Source of the DNA: Pseudomonas sp. LBUM920 | Lineage (GTDB): Bacteria; Pseudomonadota; Gammaproteobacteria; Pseudomonadales; Pseudomonadaceae | Length of the DNA: 64,000 bases | Assembly: GCF_003852315.1 (NCBI RefSeq) | Contig: NZ_CP027762.1 | Location: 3,639,501-3,703,500 of the forward strand | Direction of reading: 5' to 3' | In this document: positions 1 through 7,070 of the stretch, one piece after another | Numbering within the stretch: the first letter of the stretch is position 1 | Layout of the letters: each line of letters begins with the position of its first letter | Translations under genes and position numbers: made by a program | Notes under the pieces: generated by a model | Told to the model about the DNA's origin: nothing | What the model saw: the letters and a program-made list of their open reading frames with translations, nothing else | Databases searched by the model: none

Positions 1-1
1 G

Positions 2-595
2 CGCATCGGTATCGCCGGCAAAAACACCGCCATCGGCGACGCGATCGGCCTGGCCCTGAAACGCCTGCGCCAGCGCCCGGCGCAAAGCCGCGTGCTGATT
101 CTGGTCACCGACGGCGCCAATAACGCCGGCCAGATCGACCCGCTGACCGCCGCGCGCCTGGCCGCTGAAGAAGGCGTGAAGATTTACCCGATCGGCATTG
201 GCGCCGATCCGGCGCAAACCGGTTCCCTGGGCATTCTGGGCGTCAACCCGAGCCTGGACCTCGACGAGCCCGCGTTGAAGGCCATCGCCGACGCCACCGG
301 TGGCCGCTATTTCCGCGCCCGCGACGGCGACGAGTTGCTCAAGATCAAGCAAACCCTCGACCAGCTTGAGCCCGTTGCCCAGCAACCGACCCAGGCGCGT
401 CCTGCCCAGGCGCTGTACAGCGCGCCATTGGCCCTTGCGCTGGTTCTGAGCATGTTGCTGGTGATCCAGGAACGCTGGCCCAACAACGCGCTGCAACGCG
501 CCTTGCATAAACTCTCGACCAAGGGCAATTTCCTGCAACAGCACCCTGAATGGCGCCAGCGCCTCAAACGCCTGCGTTTGCGGAGGCGTCGATGA
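2..595 (+). CDS. batA: BatA-type von Willebrand factor A protein (5' end outside window)
   Basis: C-terminal part of a membrane-anchored VWA protein; the reading frame is open from the first bases, so the start and the metal-binding DxSxS motif lie upstream of the window. Visible are a VWA beta-strand and loop (LILVTDGANNAG), the IYPIGIG strand, and a closing transmembrane helix (about LALALVLSMLLVIQERW) followed by a basic tail. The Bat proteins (Bacteroides aerotolerance family) usually follow a MoxR AAA+ ATPase and are thought to act with it as a membrane chaperone or stress complex. The stop codon overlaps the ATG of the next gene (ATGA), so the two are translationally coupled. Identity rests on the VWA sequence and on the BatB and BatD neighbours. 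Confidence 0.88.
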   Translation, partial: RIGIAGKNTAIGDAIGLALKRLRQRPAQSRVLILVTDGANNAGQIDPLTAARLAAEEGVKIYPIGIGADPAQTGSLGILGVNPSLDLDEPALKAIADATGGRYFRARDGDELLKIKQTLDQLEPVAQQPTQARPAQALYSAPLALALVLSMLLVIQERWPNNALQRALHKLSTKGNFLQQHPEWRQRLKRLRLRRRR

Positions 596-2331
596 TCGAC
601 CTCTGGCCGCACTGGTTCCGCCCTTGGTGGGTGTTGCTGTTGCCGTTGCTCGGCTGGCTGCTGTGGCAGCTGTGGCATCGGCAAAAGCGCGCCGGGCGCT
701 GGCAGATAATTTTGCCGCCGGCATTTCATGCGGTACTGCTCAGTGGCGGCAATGGCCGCGAGAGCAAATCGCCGTGGGTGGTGCTGGGCATCGCCTGGCT
801 GCTGGCCGTGTTGGCGTTGCTTGGCCCCAGTTGGCAACGGGTTGAACAATCCAGCCAGAAACCCGCCGACCCGCTGGTGGTGTTGCTGGAATTGACCCCG
901 GAAATGCTCGCCACCGACAGCCCGCCCAATCGCCTCGAACAAGCCCGGCGCAAGCTCTATGACTTGCTGCAAGCACGCGCCGATGCACCGACCGCCATCG
1001 TCGTGTATGCCGGCAGCGCCCACACGCTGGTGCCGCTGTCGGATGACTTGGGCACCAGCCGCAACCTGCTCGAAGCCCTGCGCCCCTCGATCATGCCCGA
1101 GCCCGGCCATCGCGCCGACCTCGCCGTGGAGAAAGCCCTGGGTTTGCTCAAGCAGGGCGGCCTCGGCCAAGGGCGCCTGTTGTTGGTGGGCTCATCGCTG
1201 TCCAAGCAGGAACGCCAGGGCATTCGGCTGCAGCTGCAAGGGGCGCAGGCGCCGACGTTGTCGATCCTTGGCATCGGCAGCCGCGAAGGCACGCCAGTGA
1301 CCCAGGAAAGCGGCGAATTCCTCAAGGACGACCAGGGCGCGATTCTGGTGCCGCGCCTCGACAGCCCGACCCTCAAGGCGTTTGCCAGCGAAATGGGCGG
1401 TCGCTACCGCGCCGCGCGCCTGGACGACAAGGACCTGCGCCAACTCAACTTGCTCGACGGCCCGCAGACCCTGCGCAACGACGGCCAGTTATTGCACCTC
1501 GACACGTGGGCCGATCAGGGTTACTGGCTGCTGCTGCCACTGTTGTTGCTCGCCGCCTGCGCCGGGCGCCGCGGCTGGCTGTTCTGCCTGCCGTTGCTGT
1601 TAATGGGCGCGCCGCAGCCCAGCTATGCCTTCGATTTTCAGGACCTGTGGCTGCGTCCCGACCAACAGGGCCAATACCTGCTGAAGAAAAAACGCCCGGC
1701 CGAAGCCGCCGAACACTTCGAAAACCCGCAATGGCAGGGCGTTGCCCTGTACGAGGCGGGTAATTATGCCGAGGCGATCAAGCGGTTTGCGCTGAGCAAT
1801 GACGCCTATTCCCACTACAACCGCGGCAATGCCCTGGCCAAGTCCGGCGAACTGGAAGCCGCGATTGACGCCTACGAACAGGCGCTGGAAGCCCAACCCG
1901 ACCTGCAACCGGCGCTGAAAAACAAAGCGCTGGTCGAAGCGCTGATCCAGGAAAAGGCCCAGCCCGAGCCCGCCAAGCCGCAAAAAAAGGAAGATGACGA
2001 AACCACCCAACCCGGCCAAACTGCGCAACCGGGCACGAGCGGGCAAAGTGCCACGAGTGGAGAACAGTCGCCCCAAGGTCAGGGCGAGGCCGGCACCGGC
2101 GATACCCAGACCGGTGGCACGCCCAAAGCTGGCGGCAACGACGTACCGGGCAGCGAACTGGGCGACGAACACACCACCACCCCGCCGCTGCGCCCCGCCG
2201 ATGCCAGCATCGACGGCGAGCATCGCCAGGCCCTGGAGCAATGGCTGCGGGAGATCCCGGACAACCCCGGCGAACTGCTGCGGCGCAAATTCTGGTACGA
2301 ACAGCAACAACATCAGGACAAGACTCGATGA
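592..2331 (+). CDS. batB: BatB-like VWA protein with C-terminal TPR repeats
   Basis: A 579-residue inner-membrane protein. The order is two N-terminal transmembrane helices (about 9-25 and 65-80), a VWA-fold domain (about 93-275), a third hydrophobic segment (about 305-345), TPR repeats (about 365-445), then a low-complexity linker rich in E, K, P, T, G and Q. The start was placed at 592, where ATG overlaps the batA stop; a longer in-frame start at 550 would read into batA. The VWA metal site looks lost: where family members have D-x-S-x-S there is E100-L-T102-P-E104. It is probably a scaffold for the MoxR/Bat complex, with the TPRs at the periplasmic side (inference). It also overlaps batD by ATGA. 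Confidence 0.88.
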   Translation: MIDLWPHWFRPWWVLLLPLLGWLLWQLWHRQKRAGRWQIILPPAFHAVLLSGGNGRESKSPWVVLGIAWLLAVLALLGPSWQRVEQSSQKPADPLVVLLELTPEMLATDSPPNRLEQARRKLYDLLQARADAPTAIVVYAGSAHTLVPLSDDLGTSRNLLEALRPSIMPEPGHRADLAVEKALGLLKQGGLGQGRLLLVGSSLSKQERQGIRLQLQGAQAPTLSILGIGSREGTPVTQESGEFLKDDQGAILVPRLDSPTLKAFASEMGGRYRAARLDDKDLRQLNLLDGPQTLRNDGQLLHLDTWADQGYWLLLPLLLLAACAGRRGWLFCLPLLLMGAPQPSYAFDFQDLWLRPDQQGQYLLKKKRPAEAAEHFENPQWQGVALYEAGNYAEAIKRFALSNDAYSHYNRGNALAKSGELEAAIDAYEQALEAQPDLQPALKNKALVEALIQEKAQPEPAKPQKKEDDETTQPGQTAQPGTSGQSATSGEQSPQGQGEAGTGDTQTGGTPKAGGNDVPGSELGDEHTTTPPLRPADASIDGEHRQALEQWLREIPDNPGELLRRKFWYEQQQHQDKTR

Positions 2332-3968
2332 GCCGCCGCACCACCCTTCTGCTTCTGCTCGCGTTAACGGCCGGCCACGCCCAGGCGGCGAACCTGGTCG
2401 CCAGCGTCGACCGCAGCCGCCTCAATTCCGGGGAAACGGTGGAGCTGACAGTCGAGTCCAGCGACGTCACCCAATTCGGCAAGCCGGACCTGGCGCCGCT
2501 GGATGCGCAGTTTGAAGTCAGCGGCACTCGCCAGATCAACCAACTGACCACCCTGGGCGGCGACAATCACGCCACCACGCGCTGGATCATCACCCTGCTG
2601 CCCAAGGAAAACGGCACCGTGGTGATTCCGCCGCTGCAAGTGGGCGAGCTCAAGACCCAGCCGATCAGCCTGCAAGTGGTCGAAACCGCAAGCCAGAACA
2701 CCAGCGCCGAGCTGGCTCCGGTGTTCATCGAAGCCAACCTCGACCAGAGCAGCGTGTACGTCCAGGCCGAGGCGCTGCTGACCGTGCGCGTGTACCACTC
2801 GGTGTCGCTGTACGACGACAGCAGCCTCACGCCGTTGCAGATTCCCGATGCGCGCATCGAGCAATTGGGCGAGTCGCGCACCTATGAAAAAGTCATCAAC
2901 AGCATTCGCCATGGCGTGATCGAAACCCGCTATGCGATCTACCCGCAGCACAGCGGCGCCTTGGTGATTCCGGCGCAGACCTTCAGCGCCACGCTGGTGG
3001 AATCGCGCCCGCCGCAGGAAAACACGCTGCAGGGCACCAAGCCGGGCAAGCTGATTCACGTCAGCTCAGCCGAAATTGCGCTGACGGTCAAACCCAAGCC
3101 GGCGCTGTACCCGGCCGACGCGCCGTGGATACCGGCCCGCAGCCTCAGCCTGACGCAAGCCTGGAACCCCGAGCCTGAGCACGTGCAAGTCGGCGACTCG
3201 CTGACCCGCAGCCTCACGGTCAAGGCCGAAGGGTTGTCCAGCGCGCAACTGCCGGCCCTGCCCAGCACCGACATCAATGGCCTGCGCCGCTACCCCGACC
3301 AGCCGGTGCTGGGCAACCAGAACAACGACCACGGCCTGACCGCCAGCCGCGAAGACCGCGAAGCCCTGGTGCCGACCCGCGCCGGCGCCATCGAACTGCC
3401 TGCCGTCGAGGTGGTGTGGTGGAACACCCACGAAGACCACCTCGAGCGCACCAGCCTGCCTGCCCGCACGCTGCAAGTGGCGACCAACCCGAGCCTGGTG
3501 GTCGACACCCCCGCCACGCCGACCGTGATCACCGCGCCAGACGATGACCGCCTGTGGCTGTGGCAGCTCAGCACATTGATTTTCGCCTGCACCACGCTGC
3601 TGGGCTTCGGCCTGTGGTGGCGTGCGCGTCGGCAACCGGCCGTGCAACGGGCCGCTCAGACGGGCCCGAGCCCGCGCTCACTGCTCGACGACCTCAAGCG
3701 CGCAACCCAGGCCAACGACCCGCAGGCCACGCGCCAGGCGCTGGATGCCTGGGCACGGCAACAACCGGAGACGTTGGCCGACATGGCGGCGCGGTTTGTG
3801 CCGTTGTCCGATGCGCTGGACGGGTTGAATGGTGCGCTCTACAGCGAAAGTGGTCATTTCTGGTTGGGTGAAGACCTTTGGCGTGCGGTCAAGGCCATCC
3901 CGGTTGCCGAGCGAGAGCAAGACCCGGCGACGGATACCACCAGCTTGCCGCCGTTGTATCCCAAGTAG
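2328..3968 (+). CDS. batD: BatD-family protein (oxygen tolerance)
   Basis: A 546-residue exported membrane protein. An N-terminal signal peptide (MSRRTTLLLLLALTAGHAQA) is followed by long beta-sandwich repeats typical of the BatD family (about 25-410), one transmembrane helix near 425-445 (LWQLSTLIFACTTLLGFGLWW) and a cytoplasmic tail of about 100 residues. The ATG at 2328 overlaps the batB stop; the in-frame extension upstream is a shadow of batB and was rejected. It is the last gene of the bat operon here: the next 1.4 kb holds only repeats and a broken gene. The molecular role is not established; the family is linked to stress and oxygen tolerance by gene context. Confidence 0.88.
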   Translation: MSRRTTLLLLLALTAGHAQAANLVASVDRSRLNSGETVELTVESSDVTQFGKPDLAPLDAQFEVSGTRQINQLTTLGGDNHATTRWIITLLPKENGTVVIPPLQVGELKTQPISLQVVETASQNTSAELAPVFIEANLDQSSVYVQAEALLTVRVYHSVSLYDDSSLTPLQIPDARIEQLGESRTYEKVINSIRHGVIETRYAIYPQHSGALVIPAQTFSATLVESRPPQENTLQGTKPGKLIHVSSAEIALTVKPKPALYPADAPWIPARSLSLTQAWNPEPEHVQVGDSLTRSLTVKAEGLSSAQLPALPSTDINGLRRYPDQPVLGNQNNDHGLTASREDREALVPTRAGAIELPAVEVVWWNTHEDHLERTSLPARTLQVATNPSLVVDTPATPTVITAPDDDRLWLWQLSTLIFACTTLLGFGLWWRARRQPAVQRAAQTGPSPRSLLDDLKRATQANDPQATRQALDAWARQQPETLADMAARFVPLSDALDGLNGALYSESGHFWLGEDLWRAVKAIPVAEREQDPATDTTSLPPLYPK

Positions 3969-4033
3969 GCCCTGGGTGGGCGGTGTATTTACCCATACTG
4001 TCTGGACGGTGGTTGGCGCGGGGTTGCTGGGTG

Positions 4034-4290
4034 TATATCCGTTATTTGGGTGATGGCTGATATCGGTTCCGCTCTTACAGCGGGTCACTTTGGAAAAGCC
4101 CCAAAGTAACCAAAGGGCTCTTGCCCCACCACTCGGCACCTCGCCTAGGCTCGGTGTGCCCTCACTCCGGCTTGAATCCGTGGGCCGCCGTGACGGGCCA
4201 TCCATGGCCCAACACGGCTAACCCGGCGTCCTGCCGGGTTACCCACGGATTCAAGCCTGCGTTCGGCCAGCGTGGTTTAACGGGGCGCCT
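4034..4290 (+). repeat. E-type structured intergenic repeat, copy 1
   Basis: First of three copies of an element of about 255 bp (others at 4775-5035, inverted, and 23228-23483). The core is an exact 14-bp inverted repeat, CTTGAATCCGTGGG at 4171-4184 and its complement at 4242-4255. It encloses two hairpins: GGGCCA/TGGCCC (4195-4200, 4205-4210) and AACCCGGC/GCCGGGTT (4220-4227, 4233-4240). Copies 1 and 3 are nearly identical for more than 200 bp. Short open frames run through it on both strands but have no start signals and change with copy, so they were not called. The tail 4329-4410 also recurs after copy 3. Confidence 0.85.
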
Positions 4291-4426
4291 AAGATCAACG
4301 TCAAAAGCAGATCAAGATCAAAAGCAGAGCACGGCGGCCTAGTAGCCGACCTGAGTGGTTAGATCAAAAGCGAACGCGAGGCGGCCTGACAGCCGACCTG
4401 ATCTTGAAGGCTCAACTCAATCAAAG

Positions 4427-4511
4427 GTGGGAGCTGGCTTGCCTGCGATGGCATCGACTGGGTGTTACTGATACACCGAGTTGTCTGCATCGCAGGCAAG
4501 CCAGCTCCCAC
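4427..4511. repeat. REPIN, type A
   Basis: Inverted pair of REP sequences: GTGGGAGCTGGCTTGCCTGC at the left, its near-exact complement at the right, with a spacer containing GATACACCGAG. Five type A copies occur in the window (4427, 11313, 23603, 23877, 24150). REPINs are non-autonomous elements thought to be moved by a RAYT transposase encoded elsewhere; none is in this window. Confidence 0.9.
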
Positions 4512-4562
4512 AGAGAAGCAAAGCAGAGCGGTGCAGTGCTGGCGGCTGCACTCGGTCAACTT

Positions 4563-4649
4563 GTGGGAGCGGGCTTGCTCGCGAAGGCGGTGTGTCAGCT
4601 ACACATGAGCTAACTGACCCACCGCCTTCGCGAGCAAGCCCGCTCCCAC
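4563..4649. repeat. REPIN, type B
   Basis: Second REPIN family: arms GTGGGAGCGGGCTTGCTCGC and complement, spacer with ACACATGAGCT. It lies 51 bp after a type A copy. The same A-B order and a related spacer occur three times at 23603-24367. Confidence 0.9.
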
Positions 4650-4774
4650 ATTCGGATCTCTGTGCATCAGATAGAAGTGTGTTGCTGTGCTCTTGATCTG
4701 CTTTTGCTTCAACCACTCAGGTCGGCTACCAGGCCGCCGTGCTCTGCTTTTGATCTTGCTTTTGACTTTGATCT

Positions 4775-5035
4775 GACAGGCCCCGTCAACCACGCTGGCC
4801 GAACGCAGGCTTGAATCCGTGGGTAACCCGGCAGGACGCCGGGTTAGCCGTGTTGGGCCATGGATGGCCCGTCACGGCGGCCCACGGATTCAAGCCGGAG
4901 TGAGGGCATGCCGAGCCTAAGCGAGGCACCGAGTGGTGGGGCAAAGACCTTTTGGTTACTTTTGGGGCGTTTGCCAAAAGTGACCCGCTGTAAGAGCGGA
5001 ACCCTAAGTGGCCGTGACCGCAGCAACGGATATGT
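4775..5035 (-). repeat. E-type structured intergenic repeat, copy 2 (inverted)
   Basis: Reverse-complement copy of the element at 4034-4290, with the same 14-bp closing stem and both inner hairpins (about 4811-4895). It is somewhat diverged at its outer end, where the T and A runs are longer. The flanking stretch 4700-4760 is the inverse of 4320-4370. Together with copy 1 it makes inverted arms of about 335 bp around one A-B REPIN pair. Confidence 0.82.
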
Positions 5036-5209
5036 ACTCAACCACCCCCGCCCCCACGGTAGATCAGTGCCACCTGATCGACACGCATTGTTAAAGGCCA
5101 GCAATCCACATCCCTTTAATTCGCGGGAAGTTTCCTAGACAATCCTTCGGCCTTGCGCCTGCCCACCTCACTGGCTAGCCTTCGCTCCGTCGCTGCATAT
5201 CAGCGATCA

Positions 5210-5360
5210 GGGGTGAGATCCTGTGTAGGCGCCAAGTGTCACAACCGCGAGCAATATGCTCTATGGCGGCTGTGTGCGGGCAGACTTCGGTCTGGCCGGG
5301 TGCTCCTACCGGTTATCTCACCCCGCACATAGCTGCCACCTTTTGTCGAGTGAGATCTGC
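5210..5360 (+). ncRNA. Candidate structured leader RNA
   Basis: A strongly foldable stretch just upstream of the small gene at 5397. A 16-bp stem pairs 5265-5280 with 5322-5337; its only two non-Watson-Crick positions are G-U wobbles when read on the + strand, which suggests RNA rather than DNA function. Inside it is CAGAC-UUCG-GUCUG (5281-5294), a UUCG tetraloop hairpin, and a second small CCGG hairpin (5296-5312), giving a three-way junction. Separately, GGGGTGAGAT (5210-5219) is exactly complementary to 5315-5324, which overlaps the 3' arm of the main stem, so two folds compete. No known family is assigned. Confidence 0.5.
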
Positions 5361-5396
5361 AAAAGAATGGCTCCCAATCTTCCAGGAGTTTCATTC

Positions 5397-5681
5397 ATGA
5401 ACAAAATCGTCCCCGACCCACCCCGCGAAATTTTTGAACGTGCCCTGCGCCACTACTTGCAACCCGACTCACTGCCGTCCTTCGTCGCGCATCACGACCT
5501 CAGCTTCGAAGACGCCCTGGCCCAAATCTGCGACCTGCTGCGCTGAGCCGCCGCCACCGCGGCCAGCACCACGCAAACGCTGCTCGGCCATGAACGCGAC
5601 ATGGCGAGCACCACCGAACACCTGATCAACAACGCCAAAACCTTGGCCGACCGCGCGCTGAACTGCCTGCACGCCGCATAA
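5397..5681 (+). pseudogene. Small DUF3077/DUF6124-like gene interrupted by an in-frame TGA
   Basis: The ATG at 5397 has AGGAG at 5384-5388 and opens with MNKIVPDPP, typical of a small Pseudomonas family of unknown function (about 90-120 residues). The frame stops at TGA 5544-5546 after 49 codons but continues openly for 44 more codons to TAA 5679-5681. The text after the stop (AAATAASTTQTLLGHE...) fits the usual C-terminal half. Remembered homologs have L-R-C-A at the break, so CGC TGC GCC to CGC TGA GCC, a single-base change, would explain it. The intact piece may still make a 49-residue peptide. Family naming is from memory and moderately sure. Confidence 0.6.
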
Positions 5682-5828
5682 CCCCTGTGGACGCTGGCGT
5701 GCCTGCAACACAGCCACCTCGCTCTGTCGGCACGCCAACCCCCACAGCCGATCTGGCTCGTCCGCGGGCACGGTGCAGGCTTTTACAGGTAAACTCCCCT
5801 CCTTTTCATCTTCTCCCCGGAGTTCGCC

Positions 5829-7070
5829 TTGCGTCTGTTCCACACCTCCGACTGGCACCTCGGCCAAAACCTGCATGGCCAGGAACGCGACTTCGAACAC
5901 GCCTGTTTCCTCGAGTGGCTGCTGGGCCAATTAAAAGCCGAGCAGCCCGATGTGCTGCTGATCGCCGGCGATATCTTCGACACGGTCAACCCGCCGCTCA
6001 AGGCCCAGGAGCGGCTGTACGACTTCATCATCAGCGCCCACGAACACAACCCGAAACTCACGATTGTGATGATCGCCGGCAACCACGACTCCGGCTCGCG
6101 CATCGAATTGCCCGCGCCGTTGATGCGCCGCCTGCGCACGCATGCCCTGGGCCGCGTGCTGTGGCTGGATGACGGCCAACTGGATGCCGAGCGCCTGCTG
6201 ATCCCGCTGCCTGACGCCAAAGGCAAGATCGCCGCCTGGTGCTTGGCGCTGCCGTTTCTGCGCCCGGCGGAAGTCACCGGTGCGCACTTGGGCGACGACT
6301 ACCTGCGCGGCATCGGCCAGGTGCATGAATGGCTGATCGCCGCCGCCAATGCCAAACGCAAAAAAGGCCAGGCGCTGATTGCCATCAGCCATGCGCATAT
6401 GGCCGGTGGTTCGGTGTCGGAAGACTCCGAGCGCAGCCTGATCATCGGCAATGCCGAGGCACTGCCCGCCAGCCTGTTCGATGCCAGCGTGAGCTACGTG
6501 GCCCTGGGCCATTTGCACAAGCCGCAAAAGGTGAACGGCGAAGAACGCATTCGCTACAGCGGCTCGCCGATTCCCCTGTCGTTTTCCGAAATCGGCTACA
6601 AGCACCAGATTCTCGACGTGACCTTCCAGGGCCAACGCCTGGTGGGCGTCGAGCCGCGCCTGATCCCGCGTTCGGTCAACCTGCAGCGCCTGGACGCTGC
6701 GCCGCTGGCGGATATCCTCAAGCAACTGGCGGATCTGCCCGACATCGACCTGCTCGCCGAGACCCAACGCCACCCGTGGCTGGAAGTGCGGGTGCGCCTG
6801 GACGAGCCGCAACCGGACCTGCGCCAGCAAATCGAAACCGCCCTGCAAGGCAAGGCCGTGCGCCTGGTGCGCATCGCCGCTGAATATGCCGGCAAGCGCG
6901 GCAGCGACGCCACCGACGACGAGCGCCTGGTCGAACTCGACCAGCTCACGCCCCAGGAGCTGTTCAGCCGCGCCTGGCAGGACAACTACGGCAGTGAAGT
7001 GGATGAACAGACCTTGAAGGATTTCGCCGTGCTGCTCCAGGAAGTGCAACAGGCGGGTGAACAGCCATGA
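5829..7070 (+). CDS. sbcD: Exonuclease SbcCD, nuclease subunit SbcD
   Basis: A 413-residue Mre11-type phosphoesterase, the nuclease half of SbcCD. The complex cleaves hairpins and protein-blocked DNA ends and trims palindromes at the fork. The N-terminus MRLFHTSDWHLGQ carries the first metal ligands (D8, H10), followed by GDIFD and GNHD; these are the metallophosphatase signatures. The start is a TTG at 5829 with CCGGAG 6-8 bases upstream, chosen because the family begins exactly here. The C-terminal capping domain is complete (about 280-413). The stop overlaps the sbcC ATG (ATGA). The gene lies just beyond a large inverted repeat, a structure of the kind SbcCD attacks. Confidence 0.96.
   Translation: MRLFHTSDWHLGQNLHGQERDFEHACFLEWLLGQLKAEQPDVLLIAGDIFDTVNPPLKAQERLYDFIISAHEHNPKLTIVMIAGNHDSGSRIELPAPLMRRLRTHALGRVLWLDDGQLDAERLLIPLPDAKGKIAAWCLALPFLRPAEVTGAHLGDDYLRGIGQVHEWLIAAANAKRKKGQALIAISHAHMAGGSVSEDSERSLIIGNAEALPASLFDASVSYVALGHLHKPQKVNGEERIRYSGSPIPLSFSEIGYKHQILDVTFQGQRLVGVEPRLIPRSVNLQRLDAAPLADILKQLADLPDIDLLAETQRHPWLEVRVRLDEPQPDLRQQIETALQGKAVRLVRIAAEYAGKRGSDATDDERLVELDQLTPQELFSRAWQDNYGSEVDEQTLKDFAVLLQEVQQAGEQP

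Noticed and set aside
4034..5140. Several 60-90 codon open frames on both strands in the repeat region, also at 23112-24319
   Set aside because: They lack ribosome sites, follow the repeat copies on both strands, and encode no recognisable domain; they are a by-product of GC-rich repeats.
3969..5396. Insertion sequence or transposon
   Set aside because: No transposase or target duplication is visible; the inverted arms are E-type repeats without coding capacity.
5544..5546. Selenocysteine recoding of the in-frame TGA
   Set aside because: No selenoprotein family fits, and a bacterial SECIS-like hairpin immediately after the TGA is not evident; a nonsense change is simpler.
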